Assembly (NCBI GenBank): GCA_016873435.1
Contig: VGXF01000006.1
Span: 1 to 64,000, forward strand
DNA: 64,000 nt
DNA from: Nitrospira sp.
GTDB lineage: Bacteria; Nitrospirota; Nitrospiria; Nitrospirales; Nitrospiraceae
Direction of reading: 5' to 3'
Shown here: in pieces, positions 16,962 to 24,379 of the stretch
How the letters are laid out: the number at the start of each line of letters is the position of its first letter
Numbering within the stretch: the stretch's first letter is position 1
Program-made: the position numbers and the translations under genes
The notes under the pieces: model-generated
Databases searched by the model: none
Told to the model about the DNA's origin: nothing
The model's input: only the letters and a program-made list of their open reading frames with translations

Positions 16962-17233
16962 GCCCCGACCACGGTCTTTTTGGTGGCGCCAGAGGCTAGC
17001 GCCTGGTTGGACTGGCAGGTTTTGCAGATACGGGGACGCTGCTTGAGGAACTTAGCCTTACCGCCGGCTAAGCAGCCGTAGTGCACGAACTGATCGCAGA
17101 CCGTGCAGCGGGACCAACCGCCGCGGAAAAAGGTAGTGTTTCGGTAAAGACCCTTGTGGCAAACATAGCAGGTGCGGGGCTCGATCCCCAGCAGCATCGG
17201 CTCCCACTGCCCGCCTAACGCGCGAATACTCAT
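16958..17233 (-). CDS. Zinc-finger protein with C4-H-C3 pattern
   Basis: A 91-residue protein whose Cys/His order is CxxC, CxxC, HxxC, CxxC (CYVC near residue 22, CTVC near 43, HYGC near 51, CKTC near 71). This cross-brace-like pattern resembles PHD, C1 or FYVE fingers more than common bacterial ribbons. First gene of a three-gene leftward operon with a small membrane protein and a second CxxC protein. Function unknown; the metal-binding inference is strong, the fold is a guess. Confidence 0.65.
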   Translation of the reverse strand: MSIRALGGQWEPMLLGIEPRTCYVCHKGLYRNTTFFRGGWSRCTVCDQFVHYGCLAGGKAKFLKQRPRICKTCQSNQALASGATKKTVVGA

Positions 17234-17289
17234 AGAGTCAGTTTAGCAAAGCTGACGGCCGGCTGACAAGACGGAGGGATCTGGACACC

Positions 17290-17339
17290 ACGGACTGTTA
17301 ATCTGCGGGTCTGGGGTTCGTGTCCAGATCGGGGAGCCA
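17290..17339 (+). pseudogene. tRNA-Asn 3'-half remnant
   Basis: The 50 bases from the anticodon stem to CCA match the 3' half of a bacterial tRNA-Asn: anticodon loop CTGTTAA (GTT anticodon), variable region, a TTCG-containing T arm and the acceptor strand TCGGGGA-G-CCA. The 5' half (acceptor, D arm) is absent and the T arm is damaged (TTCGTGT loop, mispaired stem). Such fragments mark attachment sites or old integration scars. It lies at the left border of the compositionally distinct cob cassette. Confidence 0.75.
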
Positions 17340-17716
17340 AAAAATACGAACGCCCAGCAGAAATGCTACCCCTCCCCCAGCACCCGAGGCTTGGTTGCCA
17401 AAAACCAAGGCAAAAAAACCTTGCCTTTCAGTTTGTTTCCACCCGCTCTAACTCTACAGGAGGTGATAAAAATATTGAATTAGTAATAGCATCAAGCTAG
17501 GCTGAAAACTCTCACAAACCTTGAATCAACATTTAACGCGGGCCCGTCTTGATGCAGTGATCAGCGGCGCTTAGAGAGAAGACAGCACCTTGTTCAATGG
17601 CGGTGCCGGCTGCCAAACCTGAGCAGGTCCGGCCTATTGAGTCCACCCCCGCTTAGAAAGATGCCGGCAAATCGGTTTCGCCAGGTAGATTTCAGATCAT
17701 AAACGCAGGCTAAACC
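17340..17716. other. Gene-free AT-rich spacer before the cob cassette
   Basis: No supported gene. It is visibly richer in A/T than the flanking host genes. It contains overlapping small hairpins near 17390-17430 (CTTGGTT/AACCAAG, then CAAGG/CCTTG around an A-run) that could end a transcript. An AGGAGGTGAT sequence near 17459 resembles a ribosome site but no reading frame follows it. I looked for a cobalamin riboswitch before cobT and found only a partial resemblance. Confidence 0.6.
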
Positions 17717-18793
17717 ATGTTTTTCACCATTCCCTCCATCGAAGACATCGACCAGCCCGCACTGACCGAGCGCCTCCAACGCAAACTCGACAACAAAACC
17801 AAGCCCATCGGCTCGTTAGGCGACCTGGAACGCTTGGCCATGCAAATAGCCATAACCTTGGGCACTGAGTCGCCACAGCTGCAAAGCCCCCAACTGATCG
17901 TATTTGCTGCAGACCACGGCTTAGCCCAGCAAGGAGTGTCGGCCTACCCCAGCGATGTGACGTGGCAAATGGTCGCAAATTTTTTGTCAGGCGGTGCAGC
18001 CGTAAGTGTGTTAGCGCGCCAACATGGTATTTGCCTTCACGTGGCCGACTGTGGCGTTAGCCATAACTTTGACCCCAGGCACGGTTTGCTTAGGTACAAA
18101 ATTGCCCATGGCACGCGAGATGCCCTGCTTACCCAGGCGATGTCGCTTGAGCAATGCCACCAAGCGTTGGCCAATGGCGTTGATCTGATTAAAAACCTGC
18201 CTGGCAACGCGCTGTTGTTGGGAGAAATGGGTATTGGGAACACATCTGCAGCAGCATTGCTCATGAGTCGTTTGTTGGGGCTCGACATTGCCGATTGCAC
18301 AGGTGCGGGCACAGGTCTTGATGCCGGAGCCATAGAGCATAAAACGCAGATCTTGCGGCAGGTTTTGTTGCGCCACGACCAGGCCCATGAGCCTCTCGAT
18401 GCGCTGGCCGCCATGGGTGGGTTTGAAATCTCCACCATGGTGGGGGCGGTACTCCAAGCTGCTGTAGAACGCAGGGTGATTGTGGTGGATGGATTCATTG
18501 CCTCGGCAGCCGTGCTGGTAGCCTGCAAGCTCCAACCGTTTGTTGTGCAGCGCTGCATATTTGCACACCAATCGGCTGAGCGCGGGCACGCAATCATGCT
18601 CCAGCACTTGGGCGCTAGGCCGCTGCTCCGGTTGGACCTCCGGCTGGGTGAGGGCTCGGGGGCCGCTTTGGCCTGGCCCTTATTGGTGTCAGCCTGTGAG
18701 GTGCTAAACAACATGGCCAGCTTTGAGTCTGCAGGTGTGGCCCGCCAAGTGCCGGTCGACCAAGAAAAACATAAACCTAATGCAAGCCCTTAA
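17717..18793 (+). CDS. cobT: Nicotinate-nucleotide--dimethylbenzimidazole phosphoribosyltransferase
   Basis: Makes alpha-ribazole phosphate from 5,6-dimethylbenzimidazole and nicotinate mononucleotide for the lower loop of cobalamin. At 358 residues it is full length, with family blocks KPIGSLGDLERLA, IVFAADHGLAQQGVSAYPSDVT, GEMGIGNTSAAALL, the GAGTGLD loop and the C-terminal GEGSGAALAWPLL that contains the catalytic glutamate. Base composition and codon choice (many CAA, TTG, GTG, T-ending codons) differ from genes on both sides and look betaproteobacterial. It overlaps cobS by 14 bp. Confidence 0.93.
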   Translation: MFFTIPSIEDIDQPALTERLQRKLDNKTKPIGSLGDLERLAMQIAITLGTESPQLQSPQLIVFAADHGLAQQGVSAYPSDVTWQMVANFLSGGAAVSVLARQHGICLHVADCGVSHNFDPRHGLLRYKIAHGTRDALLTQAMSLEQCHQALANGVDLIKNLPGNALLLGEMGIGNTSAAALLMSRLLGLDIADCTGAGTGLDAGAIEHKTQILRQVLLRHDQAHEPLDALAAMGGFEISTMVGAVLQAAVERRVIVVDGFIASAAVLVACKLQPFVVQRCIFAHQSAERGHAIMLQHLGARPLLRLDLRLGEGSGAALAWPLLVSACEVLNNMASFESAGVARQVPVDQEKHKPNASP

Positions 18794-19592
18794 GCACTTT
18801 TTAATTGCTGTACAGTTTTTTACCCGTATTCCTGTCGTGGGGCGATTAGCGGCATGGGTGGGGTACTCACCAGACATGCTGCGTGCCTCTGCCGTGTATT
18901 TTCCGCTGGTGGGGTGGGTAGTAGCAGCAGTATCAGGGGCGGTGATGTGGTTTGTTTACGCTACACTGCCAGCCCTGTCTGCAACGCCTTGGGCGGCTGT
19001 ATTGCTCAGCACCGCGGCGGGTATTTTCCTGACCGGTGCTTTTCACGAAGATGGCCTGGCCGATACGGCCGACGGCCTGGGCACCGGCTTTCCCCCTGAG
19101 CGCGTATTGCTCATCATGAAAGACTCTCGAATCGGCACCTATGGTGCATTGAGCCTTTTTTTGGTGGTCTTGACAAAAGTTGCCTTGCTGGTTGTGTGGG
19201 TGCAGCTGTCTTTGACATGGGCGCTTTGTGTCTTGTTGATGGCGCATACCGTCTCCAGGTTCTTCCCGCTCTGCGTGATCAAAGCCCTCCGCCATGTAGG
19301 AGACGCACCAACCTCAAAATCCAAACCCCTTGCGTCTCAAATCTCTTGGCGTGGGCTGTGCATGGCACTGGTCTGGTGCGTGCCACCTTTCATTGGCTCG
19401 TTAAGTTGGTTTCCGGGGCTGGTCATGGTGGGTGGGGTGTCTTTCTCGGCTCTATGTGCGGTTTATATGGCTTGGCGGCTTCGTGTGCGCATCCAGGGGT
19501 TTACAGGTGACGGCTTGGGTGCCGTACAGCAGCTAAGTGAAATTGGGTTTTACTTGGGTGCTTTGTGGGTTGCGGGGCTTAGGGGCTGGTGA
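18780..19592 (+). CDS. cobS: Adenosylcobinamide-GDP ribazoletransferase
   Basis: Membrane-bound cobalamin synthase joining adenosylcobinamide-GDP and alpha-ribazole(-phosphate). The 270-residue protein starts with the family-typical ALKHFLIAVQFFTRIPV and has the conserved acidic block AFHEDGLADTADGLG, KDSRIGTYG, and GDGLGAVQQLSEIG, in about six membrane segments. ATG 18780 lies inside the end of cobT, indicating translational coupling. Composition is as unlike the host as that of cobT. Confidence 0.92.
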   Translation: MQALKHFLIAVQFFTRIPVVGRLAAWVGYSPDMLRASAVYFPLVGWVVAAVSGAVMWFVYATLPALSATPWAAVLLSTAAGIFLTGAFHEDGLADTADGLGTGFPPERVLLIMKDSRIGTYGALSLFLVVLTKVALLVVWVQLSLTWALCVLLMAHTVSRFFPLCVIKALRHVGDAPTSKSKPLASQISWRGLCMALVWCVPPFIGSLSWFPGLVMVGGVSFSALCAVYMAWRLRVRIQGFTGDGLGAVQQLSEIGFYLGALWVAGLRGW

Positions 19593-20143
19593 TGAGGCTG
19601 TGGCTTTGTAGGCATGCGCCGGTGCTCGTTGAGCCGGGGGTCTGCTATGGAGCCAGCGATGTGCCATTCGATGAAACAGCCACCCAAGTTGCTGCGAAAA
19701 AAATAGCCACTTGGCTACCCAAGGCCTGCGTGGTTTGGGCATCACCCTCGTCCCGAGCTGCCGTCTTCGCCAGGCAACTTGTGCAATTTCGCCCCGATTT
19801 GAATCTCGCAATCGATCCCCGTCTTGCTGAAGCGGACTTCGGCACTTGGGAGCTAAAGAAATGGCATGACATCCCCAAAACGGATCTCGATACGTGGGTC
19901 GCGAGCTTTGCCCTTTACACGCCAGGCGGGGGTGAAAGCGTGTATCAATTGATGTTGAGGGTTACCGCGGCCCTTGATCACCTGCAGGATTTACAGGTGC
20001 CTGAGGCACTTTGGGTTACTCATGCCGGCGTCATTCGCGCAGCGCAGTTCATGGCCATCCATGGGGTGAGGAAATTACCGGAGGCCCAAAATTGGCCCGA
20101 TACGCCAATTCCGTTTGGGGAACCCCTGCCACTGGATCTTTAA
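19592..20143 (+). CDS. cobC: Histidine-phosphatase family alpha-ribazole phosphatase
   Basis: Predicted to remove the phosphate from alpha-ribazole 5'-phosphate or adenosylcobalamin 5'-phosphate. The 183-residue protein has the phosphohistidine motif as RHAP (residues about 8-11), GVCYGASDVPFDE, a second-half EADFGTWELKKW block and the terminal THAGVIRA histidine motif. The cobS stop and the start share TGATG. It is the last gene of the three-gene cassette; only late nucleotide-loop steps are encoded, as expected for salvage of cobinamide or corrinoids. Confidence 0.82.
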   Translation: MRLWLCRHAPVLVEPGVCYGASDVPFDETATQVAAKKIATWLPKACVVWASPSSRAAVFARQLVQFRPDLNLAIDPRLAEADFGTWELKKWHDIPKTDLDTWVASFALYTPGGGESVYQLMLRVTAALDHLQDLQVPEALWVTHAGVIRAAQFMAIHGVRKLPEAQNWPDTPIPFGEPLPLDL

Positions 20144-20171
20144 CTCAACATTTTTGAGGCCTGGGCCAAAA

Positions 20172-20323
20172 TTATTAGTGCACCGCTGTTGCGCGGAGCC
20201 GCGGTTTTGCGATCTGCCGCGATCCCTGTTATTTGGCAAGGCCTCTTCGGGGGGACGGTGAATCAAGCGGTTCGCGCAATATTCAAACTTGGACATTCTG
20301 TCCGACTTGTTATTAGTACACCG
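20172..20323. repeat. Short direct repeats flanking the right side of the cob cassette
   Basis: TTATTAGTGCACCG (20172-20185) and TTATTAGTACACCG (20310-20323) match at 13 of 14 positions, both followed within 15 bases by GCGCGG. They lie in the 246-bp gap between cobC and ispA. They could be a junction scar of the insertion or a local duplication. No gene is supported in this gap. Confidence 0.55.
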
Positions 20324-20389
20324 ACTTTCGTCGCGCGGCTTGCCTGATGCTATAGCCCTTTGTTAGTCTGCGACGCGACGGACGAACTC

Positions 20390-21280
20390 ATGGATATCAA
20401 GAAATATCTCGAGCAAAAACGCGACGCGGTAGACCGGTTTTTGGACTCGGTCATCCCAAGCGCCACCACCCCGCCGACCACGCTGCACGAATCCATGCGT
20501 TACAGCCTCTTCGCTGGCGGCAAACGCGTGCGGCCAATTCTGGCCATTGCGGCAGCCGAGGCGGTCAGCTCTCCGTCAAAAGCCATTTTCCCGGTCGCCT
20601 CCTCTCTTGAACTCATTCATACCTATTCGCTTGTTCACGACGACCTGCCCGCGATGGACAACGACGATTTTCGCCGCGGCAAGCCGACCAATCACAAGGT
20701 CTACGGCGACGCGATGGCCATTTTAGCTGGCGACGCGTTGCTGACGCTGGCCTTTGAGCTCTGCAGCCGGCCCGATCTGATGGACGGCCTCGACCCGGCT
20801 CGCCAGGTGCAGATCGTCCGCGAGCTGGCGCATGGTTCCGGCAACCTCGGCATGGTCGGAGGGCAGGTGCTGGACATCCAGGCGGAGAACAAGGACATCG
20901 ACCTGGCCATGCTCCAGGGCATTCACAAGCACAAGACTGGCATGCTGATCCGCGCCTCTGTGCGCATGGGCGCACTCGTGGGCGGCGCTACGCCGGCGCA
21001 GCTCGACTGCCTGACGAAGTACGCGGAAGACATCGGCCTCGCCTTCCAAATCGCTGACGACGTGCTCAACGTCACCGGTACGCGCGAGGAACTCGGTAAG
21101 GACGCCAACACCGACGCCAAGCGCGGCAAGAAAACCTATCCGACGTTTTACGGCGTGGACGGCGCCAGAAAAATGGCCGACGAATGCGCGCGGCGAGCGA
21201 TCGGTCGCCTGCCATCTTTGGACGCCAAAGCCGATCCGCTCCGCGAACTGGCCCGCTACATCACGTCCCGCAAGAACTAA
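20390..21280 (+). CDS. ispA: Farnesyl/geranylgeranyl diphosphate synthase
   Basis: Soluble prenyltransferase condensing isopentenyl units into C15 or C20 diphosphates. The 296-residue protein has the first aspartate-rich motif HDDLPAMDND (D84, D85, D90) followed by RRGKPT, and the second motif DDVLNVTG (D223, D224) followed by LGKDANTDAKRGKKTY, as in IspA. ATG 20390 (MDIKKYLEQ) is preferred over an upstream TTG. Downstream, after about 110 bp, come an HpnA-type epimerase and a carotenoid-type membrane protein, so the product probably feeds hopanoids or carotenoids. Confidence 0.92.
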   Translation: MDIKKYLEQKRDAVDRFLDSVIPSATTPPTTLHESMRYSLFAGGKRVRPILAIAAAEAVSSPSKAIFPVASSLELIHTYSLVHDDLPAMDNDDFRRGKPTNHKVYGDAMAILAGDALLTLAFELCSRPDLMDGLDPARQVQIVRELAHGSGNLGMVGGQVLDIQAENKDIDLAMLQGIHKHKTGMLIRASVRMGALVGGATPAQLDCLTKYAEDIGLAFQIADDVLNVTGTREELGKDANTDAKRGKKTYPTFYGVDGARKMADECARRAIGRLPSLDAKADPLRELARYITSRKN

Positions 21281-21391
21281 GTCCGAACGTAGCATGATGA
21301 CCGCTGGAGCAAGCATCTCGAGACTGAGCAGCCAGCGTTTTCAATCCTCGCCCACCTTCATCGTTCATAGTTCCTCGTGCATTGCGGTTTT

Positions 21392-22378
21392 ATGAAAGCG
21401 CTTGTCACCGGGGCGACGGGATTCGTGGGAGCCGCCGTGGCTCGCGCTGTGGCCGCCACCGGCGCGGACGTGCGCGTGATGGTCCGGCAGGACAGCGAGC
21501 GCGGCAACCTCGACGGCTTGCCTGCTGAGCATGTCCAAGGCGATTTGCGCAACCCCGACTCCTTGCGCCATGCGCTGGCCGGCTGCCGGCAGCTCTACCA
21601 CGTCGCCGGTCATTACGCACTCTGGGCGCAAAACCCGTCGATTTTCTACGACATCAACGTCACCGGCACGCGCCTGTTGATGGAGGCGGCCGGCGATATC
21701 GGCGTCGAACGCATCGTCTACACCAGTACGATCGGCGCGATCGGCCTGCCGGATGGCGGCGGCCCTGGAACGGAACAGACACCTCTGTCGCTGGGGCAGA
21801 TAACGGGCGACTACAAGCGCTCCAAATACCTTGCCGAGCAGGAGGTGCTGAAGCTGACACGGGCCGGTCTGCCGGTTGTGATCGTGAACCCCAGCGCGCC
21901 AGTGGGTGAGCGCGACATCAAACCCACTCCTACCGGACAGATGATCGTCGACTTCATGAAGGGCCGTATGCCGGCCTATATCGAAACCGGCATGAACCTG
22001 ATTGACGTGGACGATGTCGCCACCGGCCATGTTCGCGCGATGGAACGCGGCCGTATTGGCGAGCGGTACATTCTTGGGAACAAGAATCTCATGCTGCGGG
22101 AGATTTTCGACGCGCTCAGCAAACTGACCGGAGTCTCCGCCCCGACAATCAAATTGCCCCGACTGGCGATTCTGCCACTGGCCTACGCCAATCAATGGAT
22201 CGCAAATTACTTCACCCATCAGCCGCCGCGCATTCCGCTGGAAGGCGTCAAGATGGCCAAGTACAAGATGCACTATGATTGCAGCAAGGCCGTCCGCGAG
22301 CTGGGCCTACCGCAGCCACCGATCGAGATCGCGCTGGAGAAGGCCGTGCGGTGGTTCCGTGCGTACGGCTATGTCTGA
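21392..22378 (+). CDS. hpnA: Hopanoid-associated sugar epimerase HpnA (NAD-dependent)
   Basis: A 328-residue extended short-chain dehydrogenase. The NAD-binding loop GATGFVGAAVA is at the N-terminus and the catalytic pair lies in YKRSK (YxxxK), preceded by YTSTIGAIG. HpnA-type features include the ALWAQNP and VNPSAPVGERDIKPTPTG segments. HpnA proteins are found with hopanoid genes and are thought to act in hopanoid side-chain modification, though their exact reaction is not settled. ATG 21392 (MKALVTG) is chosen over a start five codons upstream. The stop shares one base with the next start. Confidence 0.88.
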   Translation: MKALVTGATGFVGAAVARAVAATGADVRVMVRQDSERGNLDGLPAEHVQGDLRNPDSLRHALAGCRQLYHVAGHYALWAQNPSIFYDINVTGTRLLMEAAGDIGVERIVYTSTIGAIGLPDGGGPGTEQTPLSLGQITGDYKRSKYLAEQEVLKLTRAGLPVVIVNPSAPVGERDIKPTPTGQMIVDFMKGRMPAYIETGMNLIDVDDVATGHVRAMERGRIGERYILGNKNLMLREIFDALSKLTGVSAPTIKLPRLAILPLAYANQWIANYFTHQPPRIPLEGVKMAKYKMHYDCSKAVRELGLPQPPIEIALEKAVRWFRAYGYV

Positions 22379-23193
22379 TGGCCGCTCCCCTTCTCCTTTA
22401 TAAGACGCTCCTCCTCCGGCCTTACGTTTTTATTTTTCTTGCCGCGGCGGTCTTCTGCGCATACCGGCTGATCGGCTGGAAACGGACCGGACTGTTTTTC
22501 GGCATCACGTGGTTTGTGGCATTCGTGTGCGAATGGTCATCCACGCGCACGGGCATTCCCTTCGGCTGGTACCACTACACAGGGTCGACGGAGGGACAGG
22601 AGCTCTATTTTTCGAACATCCCCTTCATGGATTCGATCTCGTTCAGCTTTCTGCTCTACGCGAGTTACTGCCTTGCGCTGTTCTTCCTGTTGCCCAAACA
22701 GACGGGTGCTGGCGCGCGCGGTTGTGGGCCTGCGCTTGATTTTACACTGACAGCCCGCACCTCCTGGCCGGCCTGCGGAGTGACCGTGCTGCTCTTCGCC
22801 CTGATCGACATGGTGATTGACCCGGTCGCGTTGCGCGGGAGCCGTTGGTTTCTTGGGCAGATTTATTTTTACCCCGATCCCGGCATCCACTTCGGCGTTC
22901 CACTCGCCAATTACGTCGGCTGGATGGTGGTGGGCGCGATATCGCTGGCCCTCTACGTCCCGCTTGACCGCAACCTGCCCGGACCTCTGCCCTGCGATGG
23001 CCGGCCTGCCACCAGCGCGATTCTCCTGGGCTGCGGCCTCTATTATGGGGTACTGCTCTTTAATCTGGGCGTCACGTTCTGGATTGGCGAGTTTTTGCAG
23101 GGCATTACCGGCACACTCATGTACCTGCCGCTCACGGCCCTGTTTCTGATACGCGCCTTGGATCGATTGCCGCTACCGGGGCACAGCGACTAA
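22378..23193 (+). CDS. Carotenoid biosynthesis membrane protein (CruF/DUF422 family)
   Basis: A 271-residue integral membrane protein with about seven hydrophobic segments. The blocks EWSSTRTGIPFGWYHYTG, IPFMDSISFSFLLYASY and DMVIDPVALRGSRWFLG are hallmarks of the CruF/bisanhydrobacterioruberin hydratase family, which hydrates the carotenoid end group. ATG 22378 overlaps the hpnA stop (TGATG), so the two are translationally coupled. A link to hopanoid/isoprenoid metabolism with ispA and hpnA follows from context; the actual substrate is unknown. Confidence 0.82.
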   Translation: MAAPLLLYKTLLLRPYVFIFLAAAVFCAYRLIGWKRTGLFFGITWFVAFVCEWSSTRTGIPFGWYHYTGSTEGQELYFSNIPFMDSISFSFLLYASYCLALFFLLPKQTGAGARGCGPALDFTLTARTSWPACGVTVLLFALIDMVIDPVALRGSRWFLGQIYFYPDPGIHFGVPLANYVGWMVVGAISLALYVPLDRNLPGPLPCDGRPATSAILLGCGLYYGVLLFNLGVTFWIGEFLQGITGTLMYLPLTALFLIRALDRLPLPGHSD

Positions 23194-23240
23194 TCTACGC
23201 CATCTTGGGTTCTGTACCATAAGGCTGTATACTGAGACTG

Positions 23241-23807
23241 ATGTCATTTCGCGCTAAAATTGCTTTCGGTATCATTGCCGCTTTTGTCCTCAGTGGCATT
23301 CTGACTGGAGTCTGGTTTGCCTACGTGTTTTTCCAGACCGGCTTCAGTGCCAGGGCCGAGCCGTCCGCGCTGGAAGTGGCCGTGGCCCGGCAGGCCCGCT
23401 ATCTGGCAATTCCCTACGTGCAACGCAACAGGCCCAATCCGATCCCGCTGTCGCCGGAACTGCTTGTGGACGCCCGCCGGCACTTCGCCGACCACTGCGC
23501 CACCTGCCACGCCAACAACGGCAGCGGCAAAACCACGATCGGCGAGAACGTGTACCCCAAGGTACCGGATCTGAGGCTCGCTGACACACAATCCATGTCG
23601 GACGGCGAACTCTTTTTCGTCATTCACAACGGCATCCGCTTCAGCGCCATGCCAGCCTGGGGCAAGGGAAGTCCGGATGAAGACAAGGAAAGCTGGAAGC
23701 TCGTCCATTTCATCCGGCACCTCCCCCAAGTCACGCCGGAAGAACTGCGCGATATGGAACATTTTAATCCGAAGACCGCACACAGCGCGGAAAGCCACCG
23801 TCACTGA
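23241..23807 (+). CDS. Membrane-anchored monoheme cytochrome c
   Basis: A 188-residue class I cytochrome c. A single N-terminal membrane anchor (about residues 7-30) leaves the heme domain in the periplasm. The heme motif is C86-A-T-C89-H90; the sixth ligand is probably M137 in RFSAMPAWG. The PKVPDLRLADTQSMSDGELFFVIHNGI segment is typical of small electron carriers. It follows the carotenoid-type gene by 47 bp. Redox partner unknown. Confidence 0.9.
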   Translation: MSFRAKIAFGIIAAFVLSGILTGVWFAYVFFQTGFSARAEPSALEVAVARQARYLAIPYVQRNRPNPIPLSPELLVDARRHFADHCATCHANNGSGKTTIGENVYPKVPDLRLADTQSMSDGELFFVIHNGIRFSAMPAWGKGSPDEDKESWKLVHFIRHLPQVTPEELRDMEHFNPKTAHSAESHRH

Positions 23808-23814
23808 GTAATTT

Positions 23815-23880
23815 TAAATTTTTGATGGTGAATTATGAATGGCACTGGCTCGGCTCCGCAATTCACCGTTCATCGGTCAT
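23815..23880. repeat. Short palindromic AT-rich intergenic element
   Basis: In the gap after the cytochrome gene, GGTGAATT (23827-23834) and AATTCACC (23860-23867) form a perfect 8-bp inverted repeat within a longer imperfect palindrome containing ATGAAT/GTTCATC. A similar small AT-rich hairpin element lies between nuoCD and nuoE. It may be a miniature mobile or processing element. Confidence 0.45.
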
Positions 23881-23901
23881 AATGCAACACGCTGGCTGCC
23901 C

Positions 23902-24297
23902 ATGAAAGGTCTCTTCATCCGATTCTGCATCACCGGGGCGGCCGTTCTCGCAGCGGCCGAGATCGTTCCCGGCATCCACATCGACGGTGTGGCGGCCGGC
24001 GCGGCCACCGTCATCGTGCTGGCGCTCCTGAACGCAGTCATCCGGCCAATTCTCTATCTCTTTTCCTTTCCTCTCATCATGTTCTCTCTCGGCCTGTTCA
24101 TGGTCATCATCAACGCGATTCTGCTGCACCTGACAGCCTGGCTGGTGACAGGTTTCACCTTGGCCGGGTTCTGGCCGTCGGTCTGGGGTGCGCTGCTGAT
24201 CAGCGCGGTGAGCACCGTGCTAAATCTCATGATTTCTGAGGAAGGCAAGGTCGAGGTCCTCGTCCACAAACCCAGACTGCCGCGCGTCGTCAATTAA
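23902..24297 (+). CDS. Phage-holin-4-superfamily membrane protein
   Basis: A 131-residue protein with four hydrophobic segments. The opening GLFIRFCITGAAVLAAAEIVPGIHIDG and the block LALLNAVIRPILYLFSFP are typical of the widespread phage_holin_4_2/YvlD family, whose function in chromosomes is not known; it is not evidence of a prophage. ATG 23902 is used because the upstream in-frame extension is low-complexity intergenic sequence. Confidence 0.82.
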   Translation: MKGLFIRFCITGAAVLAAAEIVPGIHIDGVAAGAATVIVLALLNAVIRPILYLFSFPLIMFSLGLFMVIINAILLHLTAWLVTGFTLAGFWPSVWGALLISAVSTVLNLMISEEGKVEVLVHKPRLPRVVN

Positions 24298-24379
24298 ATT
24301 GAACATGATCGCTGCCATTGCTAGAATCCTGGCGTATTCGCTCAGCATCCGTCGGTCCTAGTTTATTATTGGAGACCCC

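Noticed and set aside
17290-17339. Functional tRNA-Asn gene
   Set aside because: The 5' acceptor strand and D arm are absent and the T arm is mispaired.
17560-17716. Possible cobalamin riboswitch before cobT
   Set aside because: A palindromic ACCTGAGCAGGT and a GGTGCCGGCTGCC are present, but the B12 box and the conserved core order are not.
23902-24297. Prophage indicated by a holin-like gene
   Set aside because: The phage_holin_4_2/YvlD family is common in chromosomes and no other phage gene is near.
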